Part shown: positions 1 through 10,499 of the stretch, piece by piece | Numbering within the stretch: position 1 is the first letter of the stretch | Layout of the letters: every line of letters begins with the position of its first letter | Assembly (NCBI RefSeq): GCF_900101825.1 | Contig: NZ_FNAG01000001.1 | Coordinates: forward strand, 124,001 to 188,000 | DNA from: Aquimonas voraii | GTDB lineage: Bacteria > Pseudomonadota > Gammaproteobacteria > Xanthomonadales > Xanthomonadaceae | Length of the DNA stretch: 64,000 bases | Reading direction: 5' to 3' | Program-made: the position numbers and the translations under genes | Notes under the pieces: generated by a model | The model's database searches: none | Seen by the model: the letters and a program-made list of their open reading frames with translations, nothing else | What the model was told of the DNA's origin: nothing

Positions 1-43
1 GAGCGCGGTCAATGTGAGGAAAGTCCAGCGCTTGTGCCTCGGG

Positions 44-1492
44 TCACGCGCGCAGACCGCGGTGATGACTCGGGTGGGCAGCCGGGCGCGACGGGCGGCT
101 GCCTGCAGCACTGGGCCTGCGGACCATGGCCAGGTCGTCGACGCCGGCGATCGACGACTGTCCGTTGGGGCCCAGCCAGCGCAGGCACAGGCCGTTTGCC
201 GACAGCGCGGCGCGCAAGTCCTCGCGCAGCAGCAGATCGCCCACGGCGACCAGCTCGCCCTCGGCGTTCCACAGGAAGGGCAGATGCGGACGCAGCCACG
301 GCGGCACGCCCAAGGACTGCAGCAAGGTCTTCACGCACTGGCTGGGGCGCTGCGGGGAAAGACGGATGCGCTCACCACCCTGCCTCGCGCGCAGCTGCAG
401 TGCACGCGGCAGCCGCGCATCGGGCTGGACTTCGCCGAGGCCATTGCAGAGCGCGATCGCGTGACCGTCGGGCAGTGCGACTGGACCGCCGCCCTGCCAT
501 GCGACATCGAGATCGATCGGCAGTGGCCGCAGTTCGGGCAGCAGGTGGAGCGCGTCACGCCAGGCACGCAGTCGATGCTCGCGCCAGCGCGCTTCGGCCT
601 CGCTGTCGGCGCGTGCATGTAGAAGCTCGCGCTCGATCTGCGCCATCACGCCGGGCGGCGGCAGCGCACAGCCCAGCGCCTGCAGCCAGGCGCGCAGCAC
701 GCGTGCGCGGCGCGCAGGTTCCCAAGCCCGCAGCACCTGCAGGTCCAGCGCGCGCGGATCGAGCAGTTGGGCGCGCGCGAGATCGATGGCGTCGAGCGAC
801 GCAAGCCGCGCATCCGCCTGCGCGCTCAAACCTGCTGACAGCGCCAGCGTCTCCGCCGCGTGAGGCCAGCGTTGGCGCAAGAGAGGCAACACGGCATGGC
901 GCAGGAAGTTGCGATCGTGGCGCGGGTCAAGATTGCTGGGGTCGTCGATCCAGCGCAGGCCGCGCACGCGGGCGAAGTGCTCGAGCGCGCTGCGCGGTGC
1001 GCCCAACAGCGGTCGCCACAACCAGCCGGTTCCGAAGCGGCGCAACGCGCGCATGCCGCCCAAGCCGCGCTCGCCGGCGCCGCGCAGGGCGCGCAGCAGG
1101 AAGGTCTCGGCCTGGTCGTCCTGGTGGTGGGCCATCACCAGCACCTCACCCGGGCACAGCGCGGCCTGCAGCGCGGCGTGGCGGGCGCGGCGCGCGCGCT
1201 CTTCGAGCCCGCCGCTGCCGCTCGGCACCTCCGCGCGCAGCAGGCTGATGTCGAGGCCAAGGCCGAGGGCGTCGCGACGGCAGTGCTCTGCCCAGCGCGC
1301 CGAATCCGCATGCAGGCCGTGGTCGACATGCAGCACGCGCAGGCCGCGGGCGCGCGCCCAGTCGGCTTCGGCCAGGAGTTGCAGCAGCACGCGTGAGTCG
1401 AGCCCACCGCTGAAGGCCACGGCAAGGCCTGCTTCGGGCGGTAGGGCGCGGGCATTGAGGTCGATGGCGTGGGGGGCGGGCATGCGCGGCAT
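44..1492 (-). CDS. tilS: tRNA(Ile)-lysidine synthase
   Basis: TilS ligates lysine to the wobble cytidine of the CAU-anticodon tRNA-Ile, using ATP, so that it reads AUA codons; it acts in the cytosol. The N-terminal PP-loop ATP-pyrophosphatase signature SGGLDSRVLL lies near residue 30, followed by the HVDHGLHADS and MAHHQDDQAET blocks typical of the family. The central region and the C-terminal substrate-binding domain (ERIRLSPQ...KTLLQSLGVPPWLR) follow. At 482 residues it is somewhat longer than the E. coli protein (about 430); the extra length is partly a Pro/Ser/Arg-rich C-terminal tail. Two ATGs, at 1492 and 1483, are possible starts and neither has a strong ribosome site. It stands alone on this strand: the next gene, coaE, is divergent. 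Identity is confident. Confidence 0.93.
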   Translation of the reverse strand: MPRMPAPHAIDLNARALPPEAGLAVAFSGGLDSRVLLQLLAEADWARARGLRVLHVDHGLHADSARWAEHCRRDALGLGLDISLLRAEVPSGSGGLEERARRARHAALQAALCPGEVLVMAHHQDDQAETFLLRALRGAGERGLGGMRALRRFGTGWLWRPLLGAPRSALEHFARVRGLRWIDDPSNLDPRHDRNFLRHAVLPLLRQRWPHAAETLALSAGLSAQADARLASLDAIDLARAQLLDPRALDLQVLRAWEPARRARVLRAWLQALGCALPPPGVMAQIERELLHARADSEAEARWREHRLRAWRDALHLLPELRPLPIDLDVAWQGGGPVALPDGHAIALCNGLGEVQPDARLPRALQLRARQGGERIRLSPQRPSQCVKTLLQSLGVPPWLRPHLPFLWNAEGELVAVGDLLLREDLRAALSANGLCLRWLGPNGQSSIAGVDDLAMVRRPSAAGSRPSRPAAHPSHHRGLRA

Positions 1493-1790
1493 GGTAGCGA
1501 AGCGCAGTCCATGCGCCGGTCTGCATACGTTTGATCAGTACGTGCGGGAGCACCAGCCCCCACAGCGAAGACATCCGCAAGCGCGGCAGCGGACGGTTGC
1601 TTGCGGTCGCTCCGTCGACGGGACGAAGAGCCGCGACCGCGTTCGCCGTTGGCCCCGCGAAGGCAGGGGGCAGTGGTCGTGCCTAGTAGACTGGGCGCCT
1701 CATCCTCGGGATGAAGACCTTCAAGCCGCGGCGCGACGACGCCTGCAGGCCTTCGTCCACGCGACGCCCCCAATACCCTGCAGGCCATCC
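1493..1790. other. tilS-coaE divergent intergenic region
   Basis: About 300 bases between two divergent genes. I see no open frame with sensible codon use, no tRNA-like fold and no convincing promoter pair. The stretch must hold the 5' signals of both genes, but I cannot place them. Confidence 0.5.
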
Positions 1791-2405
1791 ATGCGTGCAT
1801 CGCCCCACATCGTCGCCGTCACCGGCGGCATTGCCTCCGGCAAGTCGGCCGTCACCGCGCGCTTCGAGCAGCTCGGTGTGCCGGTCATTGATGCCGACCT
1901 GATCGCCCGCGAGCTGGTCGAGCCCGGCGAGGCCGCGCTGGCCGAGATCGTGCAGCGCTTTGGTGCCGTCGTGCTCGATGCCGACGGCCGGCTGGATCGG
2001 CGCCAGCTGCGCCAGCGCATCTTCAGCGACGCCGGGGCGCGTCGCGATCTCGAAGCCATCCTGCACCCGCGCATCCGCGAACGCATGCACGAGCGCGCGC
2101 TTGCTGCCGATGCGCCCTATGTGGTCCTGGCGATCCCGCTGCTGACGGCGAGCAGCCGCTATCCCTTCATCGACCGTGTGCTGGTCGTCGATGTGCCCGA
2201 ATCCGTGCAGATCGAGCGGCTGACGCGGCGTGACGGTGTGGATGACGCTGACGCGCGCGCCGCGCTGGCTGCGCAGATCCGTCGCAGCGAGCGGCTGGCG
2301 CTGGCCGATGACGTGGTCGACAACAGCGGCAGCCTGGAGGCTCTGTCCACGGCGGTCGATGCGCTGCATGCGCGCTATCTGGAACTGGCGGCGGCGCGTT
2401 GTTAG
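1791..2405 (+). CDS. coaE: dephospho-CoA kinase
   Basis: CoaE phosphorylates the 3'-hydroxyl of dephospho-CoA with ATP, the last step of coenzyme A synthesis. The 204-residue protein has the P-loop GGIASGKS at residues 12-19, then VIDADLIARELVEPG (the D-A-D substrate block), LHPRIRERM, and the lid region ERLTRRDG. Length and motif order match the family. The frame is open far upstream, but that extension has no family similarity; the ATG at 1791 puts the P-loop at the usual distance from the N-terminus. In many gammaproteobacteria coaE follows pilD; here it is a single gene between tilS and the uvrA-patatin operon. Confidence 0.95.
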   Translation: MRASPHIVAVTGGIASGKSAVTARFEQLGVPVIDADLIARELVEPGEAALAEIVQRFGAVVLDADGRLDRRQLRQRIFSDAGARRDLEAILHPRIRERMHERALAADAPYVVLAIPLLTASSRYPFIDRVLVVDVPESVQIERLTRRDGVDDADARAALAAQIRRSERLALADDVVDNSGSLEALSTAVDALHARYLELAAARC

Positions 2406-2413
2406 CGCGGGTG

Positions 2414-3448
2414 CTACAGGTACTCGCTGCGCACGTCGACGCTGTCGCGCACGCCGAGCGCTTCGAAGTTGGCCTCCAGCCATTCCCGCGCCACCTGACG
2501 GCCGCTGTCGCGCAGGCCGAGCAGGAAGCGGCGGTCGGGGCTCAGCTTGCTGGAGACATCAAGCGTAGCCATCAGCGCATCGGCGCGAATCGCATGCAGG
2601 TGGATGCGCTTCAGGCGGTCCTCGAACTCCGGCTTGAGCCAGCCCTCGTCCTTCAGCTTGGCGACGAAGGCGACCGCGCGCATCTCGCGCATCAGTGAGG
2701 CGTTGAAGCTGATCTCGTTGACCCGATTGGCGATCTCCATCGGCGAACGCGGCGTCTGCTCGCGCACGATCGGGTTGATGTGCACGATCAGGATGTCCGG
2801 GCTCGCGGTTTCGTAGAACAGCGGGAACAGCACGGGGTTGCCCATGTAGCCGCCGTCCCAGTAGGGCTCGCCGTCGATCTCCACCGCCTGGAACAGCTGC
2901 GGCAGGCAGGTCGAAGCGAGCAGGGCGTCGACGCTCATCTCGGCGTTGTGGAACACCTTGACCCGACCGCTGCGCACGGCCGTGGCGCCCACGAAGAGCC
3001 TGAGGCAGCCGGGCGCGCGCAGGGCCTCGAAATCGATGCGCCGGCCGAGCACCTCGCGCAGCGGATTGAAATCGAAGGGATTGAACTGGTAGGGCGAGAG
3101 CAGGCGTGTCCAGGTCTCGAAGGCGGCGAAGCCGACGCTGCGCGCCCAGCTCTCGAAGGCCGGCGGCAGAGGTAGCGTCGGGCGCGTCGGGCTGAACAGC
3201 AGGCCGCTGGCGGCGACATCGCTCCAGAAGCCATCCAGCGCCTCGCGCGCGCCATCGATACCTCCGCGCAGCAGGCCATCGGCCAGCACCGCCGCATTCA
3301 TCGCGCCGGCGCTGGTGCCGCTCAGGCCCTCGAACTCGATGCGGCCGTCCTCCAGCAGGGCGTCCAGCACGCCCCAGGTGAAGGCGCCATGCGCACCGCC
3401 ACCCTGGAGGGCGAGATTGATCCGGCGCGCGCGGGGCTTCGCGCTCAC
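2414..3448 (-). CDS. patatin-like phospholipase
   Basis: A predicted acyl hydrolase of the patatin family, which uses a Ser-Asp dyad on phospholipids or other acyl esters. In 344 residues it shows the oxyanion block GGGAHG (16-21), the nucleophile elbow GTSAG (44-48, Ser46) and the catalytic Asp in DGG (198-200). No signal peptide is visible, so it is probably cytosolic or loosely membrane-associated. It is the last gene of a tightly packed run: its ATG overlaps the stop of the upstream thioesterase by 4 nt (ATGA). Pairing with an acyl-CoA thioesterase suggests a role in acyl-chain turnover, which is inference. The substrate cannot be read from sequence. Confidence 0.88.
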   Translation of the reverse strand: MSAKPRARRINLALQGGGAHGAFTWGVLDALLEDGRIEFEGLSGTSAGAMNAAVLADGLLRGGIDGAREALDGFWSDVAASGLLFSPTRPTLPLPPAFESWARSVGFAAFETWTRLLSPYQFNPFDFNPLREVLGRRIDFEALRAPGCLRLFVGATAVRSGRVKVFHNAEMSVDALLASTCLPQLFQAVEIDGEPYWDGGYMGNPVLFPLFYETASPDILIVHINPIVREQTPRSPMEIANRVNEISFNASLMREMRAVAFVAKLKDEGWLKPEFEDRLKRIHLHAIRADALMATLDVSSKLSPDRRFLLGLRDSGRQVAREWLEANFEALGVRDSVDVRSEYL

Positions 3449-3848
3449 CCGGTGGCCGCGCGCACGAAGCCGGGCAACGCCATCGAGGCGCCGCGACGGT
3501 CCACCCAGACCAGCACGGTGTGGCCGTCGGCGTAGAGCAGGTCGTCCTGGGTCGCGCTTTCGATGCGGTGGCTGAGGGTCAGGCTCTTGCCGCCGATGCG
3601 CTCGGCGCCCATCACGACGCGCAGGCGCTCGGGCCAGCCGATCGGGCGCCGGTAGTTCATCTGCGCGGCGGCCAGGATCGGCGCGCAGTCGGGGTTGCTC
3701 CAGTCCGGGCTGATCTCCTTGAACCAGAGCACGCGGGCTTCCTCGATGTAGCGCAGGTAGCTGGCATTGTTGACGTGGTTGAAGGCGTCCATGTCGCCCC
3801 AGCGCACGTCCATCTCGATCTCGAACACGGTCTTCATCGGCGTCTCGT

Positions 3849-3852
<4 letters not shown>
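3445..3852 (-). CDS. hotdog-fold acyl-CoA thioesterase
   Basis: A 135-residue single hotdog domain of the 4-hydroxybenzoyl-CoA thioesterase/YbgC type, which hydrolyses acyl-CoA thioesters. The diagnostic segment is [13 protein letters not shown] (17-29), where Asp22 aligns with the catalytic aspartate of the family, followed by [14 protein letters not shown] second ATG lies five codons in (MKTVFEIEM), and either start gives a complete domain. The first ATG overlaps the uvrA stop by 4 nt and the stop overlaps the patatin start by 4 nt, so the three genes are almost certainly co-transcribed and translationally coupled. The acyl substrate is unknown. Confidence 0.88.
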
Positions 3853-6743
<2,891 letters not shown>

Positions 6744-6823
6744 GGCGGGCCGGGGAGGGCGAGGGAAGCCGGTCATTGTAGGCGGGGGGTGTGAGGACGG
6801 TGGCAGGGGCGGTGCCTGGGCCC

Positions 6824-6844
6824 GGGATTCGGGATTGGGGATTC
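6824..6844 (+). repeat. GGGATTS heptamer array, 3 units
   Basis: Three perfect tandem heptamers, GGGATTC, GGGATTG and GGGATTC, lie 80 bases upstream of uvrA. Only the last base varies. The same unit recurs at 6952, 7231 (inverted), 8074 and 8210 (inverted). Confidence 0.85.
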
Positions 6845-6951
6845 GTCAGGGCGGGCACGGCGGGGCTTGGGCCCGTGCGCCGTGTGAATGCGGCGACCTT
6901 GGGCTCTGGCTGCTGTCATCGTGATGTCAGTAAGGCGGGGTGCCCCCGCCC

Positions 6952-6979
6952 GGGATTGGGGATTGGGGATTCGGGATTC
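6952..6979 (+). repeat. GGGATTS heptamer array, 4 units
   Basis: Four tandem units (GGGATTG twice, then GGGATTC twice). The four GGG tracts separated by 4-nt loops satisfy the usual G-quadruplex pattern on the plus strand. An inverted two-unit copy lies 250 bases downstream, so the two may bound one mobile-like repeat element. Confidence 0.85.
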
Positions 6980-7230
6980 GCGAGCGCGCGCTAGTCGAGC
7001 ATCAGGTTCTCCGTAGCGTCTGCCCCCGACGATCTCGTATCGATTGCCCTTGGCGCGCCCCGGGTGAGGCTTCAACGCTGGTCCAAAAGGCTTCTGGATC
7101 AGGCGTTTGACGCCGCAGGAGTAGGTCGCGCGGGAGGCGCGTTCGAGCGAATCCCGAGGCCCTCGCGCCTTGCGCTCGGGCGTTCATCGGCGCGCGGACC
7201 CGTGGTCCGCAAGCGCGCCTCTTCACTCCC

Positions 7231-7244
7231 CAATCCCGAATCCC
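7231..7244 (-). repeat. inverted GGGATTS heptamer array, 2 units
   Basis: CAATCCC followed by GAATCCC, the reverse complement of the GGGATTS unit, located just upstream of the rplU -35 box. It faces the array at 6952-6979. Confidence 0.8.
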
Positions 7245-7257
7245 GCTGCGCCCGGGT

Positions 7258-7286
7258 TTGACCCGGGCGCAGCACAAACCTATACT
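7258..7286 (+). promoter_or_regulatory. sigma70 promoter of rplU
   Basis: TTGACC at 7258-7263, a 17-base spacer, then TATACT at 7281-7286: near-consensus hexamers at ideal spacing. Transcription should start near 7293, giving a leader of about 110 nt before the rplU ATG. Confidence 0.8.
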
Positions 7287-7290
7287 CCCG

Positions 7291-7376
7291 CGGCTGTCCT
7301 GGCGCCCTTGCGCCGTCCTTCCCGTGTTTGCGGGGCCAAAGGGCGGGGCTTCGGGGTTTCCCGGCCCAGGCAGCCG
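7291..7376 (+). promoter_or_regulatory. structured 5' leader of rplU (candidate)
   Basis: The predicted leader can be closed by an 11-bp stem: CGGCTG (7291-7296) pairs with CAGCCG (7371-7376) and CCTGG (7298-7302) pairs with CCAGG (7366-7370), with T7297 bulged. Inside it, short hairpins are possible at 7301-7314 (GGCGC/GCGCC), 7321-7334 (CCCG/CGGG) and 7352-7363 (CGGG/CCCG). The stem ends 11 bases before the Shine-Dalgarno AGAGGAA. The hand-folded pairing is what I see; that it is a regulatory element, for example for feedback by a ribosomal protein, is inference. Confidence 0.45.
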
Positions 7377-7402
7377 ACAATAACTACAGAGGAATCCGCA
7401 AC

Positions 7403-7714
7403 ATGTACGCAGTCATCGTCACCGGCGGTAAGCAGTACCGCGTGATGCAGGGCGAGACCCTGCGCGTCGAGAAGCTCGACGTGGAAGCCGGCAGCAGCAT
7501 CGACCTGGATCAGGTCCTGCTGGTGGGCTCGGGCGAAGGCGTGAAGGTCGGCACCCCGACCGTCGCTGGCGCCAAGGTCACCGCCACCGTCAAGGCCCAC
7601 GGCCGCGGCGAGAAGATCCGCATCATCAAGTTCCGTCGGCGCAAGCACCATCGCAAGCAGATGGGCCACCGCCAGCACTACACCGAAATCGAAATCACCG
7701 GCATCAGCGCCTGA
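7403..7714 (+). CDS. rplU: 50S ribosomal protein L21
   Basis: L21 binds 23S rRNA in the large ribosomal subunit. The 103-residue product begins [14 protein letters not shown] and has the conserved basic block [15 protein letters not shown] near the C-terminus and the terminal TEIEITGI. The ATG at 7403 follows the ribosome site AGAGGAA at proper distance; the longer open frame upstream is leader RNA. It is first in the rplU-rpmA(-obgE) cluster, 37 bases before rpmA, an arrangement conserved across most bacteria. Confidence 0.98.
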   Translation: MYAVIVTGGKQYRVMQGETLRVEKLDVEAGSSIDLDQVLLVGSGEGVKVGTPTVAGAKVTATVKAHGRGEKIRIIKFRRRKHHRKQMGHRQHYTEIEITGISA

Positions 7715-7751
7715 TCGGCGCCGTCTGAAGCCCTAAGCAGGAGAGTCTTCC

Positions 7752-8009
7752 ATGGCACACAAAAAGGCAGGCGGCAGTACCCGTAACGGCCGCGATTCCA
7801 ATCCGAAGTACCTCGGCGTGAAGATCTATGGTGGCCAGGCGATCGAAGCCGGCAACATCATCGTCCGCCAGCGCGGCACCCAGTTCCACCCGGGTCCGGG
7901 CGTCGGCCTCGGCCGCGACCACACCCTGTTCGCGCTGAAGGATGGCGTGGTCAACTTCGCGGTCAAGGGCCCGAAGAACCGCCGCACCGTGAGCGTCATC
8001 GGCGAGTAA
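7752..8009 (+). CDS. rpmA: 50S ribosomal protein L27
   Basis: L27 reaches towards the peptidyl-transferase centre of the large subunit. The 85-residue product starts [24 protein letters not shown], the usual gammaproteobacterial N-terminus without a cleaved leader, and keeps the [13 protein letters not shown] block. A good AGGAGAG ribosome site lies 8 bases upstream. It is followed by a hairpin terminator and then by the heptamer-repeat region before obgE. Confidence 0.98.
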   Translation: MAHKKAGGSTRNGRDSNPKYLGVKIYGGQAIEAGNIIVRQRGTQFHPGPGVGLGRDHTLFALKDGVVNFAVKGPKNRRTVSVIGE

Positions 8010-9323
<1,314 letters not shown>

Positions 9324-9404
9324 TCCCACCCCCGGGGCCGCGCCCGGCGGCAACCGCGCCGGCAAACTGCTAAAGTCCGCGCGCTTTCCACTTGGAGTTC
9401 ACAC

Positions 9405-10376
9405 ATGAATCGATTCGTCTCGCTGGCCGCGGCTGGCCTGTTCTCTCTCGGCCTTGTGGCCTGCGGCGGCGGTGACAAGGGCGCGGCGGATCCGGCTGCC
9501 TCCACGGCCACCCCGGATGCTGCCCTGAAATCCGCGACCACGGCGCTGCGCCAGAACGACATCGGCCAGTTCGTGAAGCTGGTCCTGCCCGAGGCACGCT
9601 ACAACGAGGTCAAGGCCAAGTACGAGGCGCAGAAGGCGGAAGCGGGCACGCCCGATCCGGCCGAAGCCGCCGAGTTCGCCGAGATGATGGGCAAGCTGAC
9701 CGCCGCTGACGCCGAAGCCGCGCTGATGGCTGAGCTCGAGCCGCACCTGGCCCAGTTCGAGGCCGAGCTGGCCCCGCAGATGCCGATGATGATCGGTATG
9801 GGCCGCGGCATGGCCGTGCAGGGCATCCAGCAGAACGCCGAAATGAGTGAAGACCAGAAGCGTCAGGCGACGCAGGTGGTCGATGCGCTGGGCAACTGGC
9901 TGTCGAACGTCAAGCTGGCCGATCGTGAGCTGGCCAAGCAGGCTGTGGCGAAGGCGGTCGCGACCGCGCGTGCGCTCGATCTCAAGACTCTGGAGCAGCT
10001 GCAGGCGCTGAGCTTCGACGACGCCCTGGCCAAGGCGGGCATCGCGTTCGGCGGTCTGAAGGACGTGTTGGCCGTGTACGGTTTCGACATCAATGCCGCG
10101 CTGGACAGCGCCCAGATCGAAGTGCTGAACACCGAGGGCGACACCGCCCGCGTCAAGGTCGGCTACACCCTGCTGGGCGCTGCCATCAGCAGCGAGCAGG
10201 ACATGGTCCGTGAGGCCGGCCGCTGGTACGGCAAGGACACCATGAAGGCGATCAGCGACGCCTTGGACGGACAGAGCGAGGCCGAAGTGGCCGCCGAGGA
10301 GGCCGCGCCCGCCGACGAGGCCGAAGTGACCGAGGAGCCGGCCGAAGTCGACGAGGAAGAGGCCGCCACCGAGTAA
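9405..10376 (+). CDS. putative lipoprotein with acidic C-terminal tail
   Basis: I do not recognise the family. The 323-residue product begins with a lipoprotein signal: hydrophobic core followed by LVAC, with Cys20 as the likely lipidated residue, then a GGGDKG spacer. The body is alanine- and glutamate-rich, probably largely helical, with no catalytic motif I can point to. The last 40 residues are strongly acidic (runs such as EEAAPADEAEVTEEPAEVDEEE). A good ribosome site (TTGGAG) precedes the ATG. It sits alone between obgE and plsB, ending in a strong terminator. Codon use matches its neighbours, so there is no sign of recent transfer. Confidence 0.8.
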   Translation: MNRFVSLAAAGLFSLGLVACGGGDKGAADPAASTATPDAALKSATTALRQNDIGQFVKLVLPEARYNEVKAKYEAQKAEAGTPDPAEAAEFAEMMGKLTAADAEAALMAELEPHLAQFEAELAPQMPMMIGMGRGMAVQGIQQNAEMSEDQKRQATQVVDALGNWLSNVKLADRELAKQAVAKAVATARALDLKTLEQLQALSFDDALAKAGIAFGGLKDVLAVYGFDINAALDSAQIEVLNTEGDTARVKVGYTLLGAAISSEQDMVREAGRWYGKDTMKAISDALDGQSEAEVAAEEAAPADEAEVTEEPAEVDEEEAATE

Positions 10377-10403
10377 GGCAACCCGCCTGCACGGCAGACC
10401 CCG

Positions 10404-10432
10404 AAAGGGCGGCCCACGGGCCGCCCTTTCTC
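10404..10432 (+). terminator. rho-independent terminator after the lipoprotein gene
   Basis: AAAGGGCGGCCC (10404-10415) pairs with GGGCCGCCCTTT (10418-10429), followed by CTCGTT. The stem is long and GC-rich; the T-tail is modest. The A-run on the left also allows use in the opposite direction. Confidence 0.75.
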
Positions 10433-10499
10433 GTTCCACCCGCGCATCAGCAAACGTCCGGCTAACGGCGGCTGCGAGCGCTTCGGCGATAATCCCGCG

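Larger units (their letters stand above)
6744..7257. other. uvrA-rplU intergenic region with heptamer repeats
   Basis: About 510 bases without a credible gene, between divergent uvrA and rplU. It carries three clusters of the heptamer GGGATTS, annotated separately. The 250 bases between the second and third clusters are GC-rich and have no codon structure. The rplU promoter begins at the right edge. Confidence 0.6.

Noticed and set aside
1..43. A partial gene at the left edge
   Set aside because: Only 43 bases precede the tilS stop, which is too short to assign to anything.
6744..6900. A LexA/SOS box upstream of uvrA
   Set aside because: I looked for CTG-N10-CAG and AT-rich palindromes of the Xanthomonas type and found none with correct spacing.
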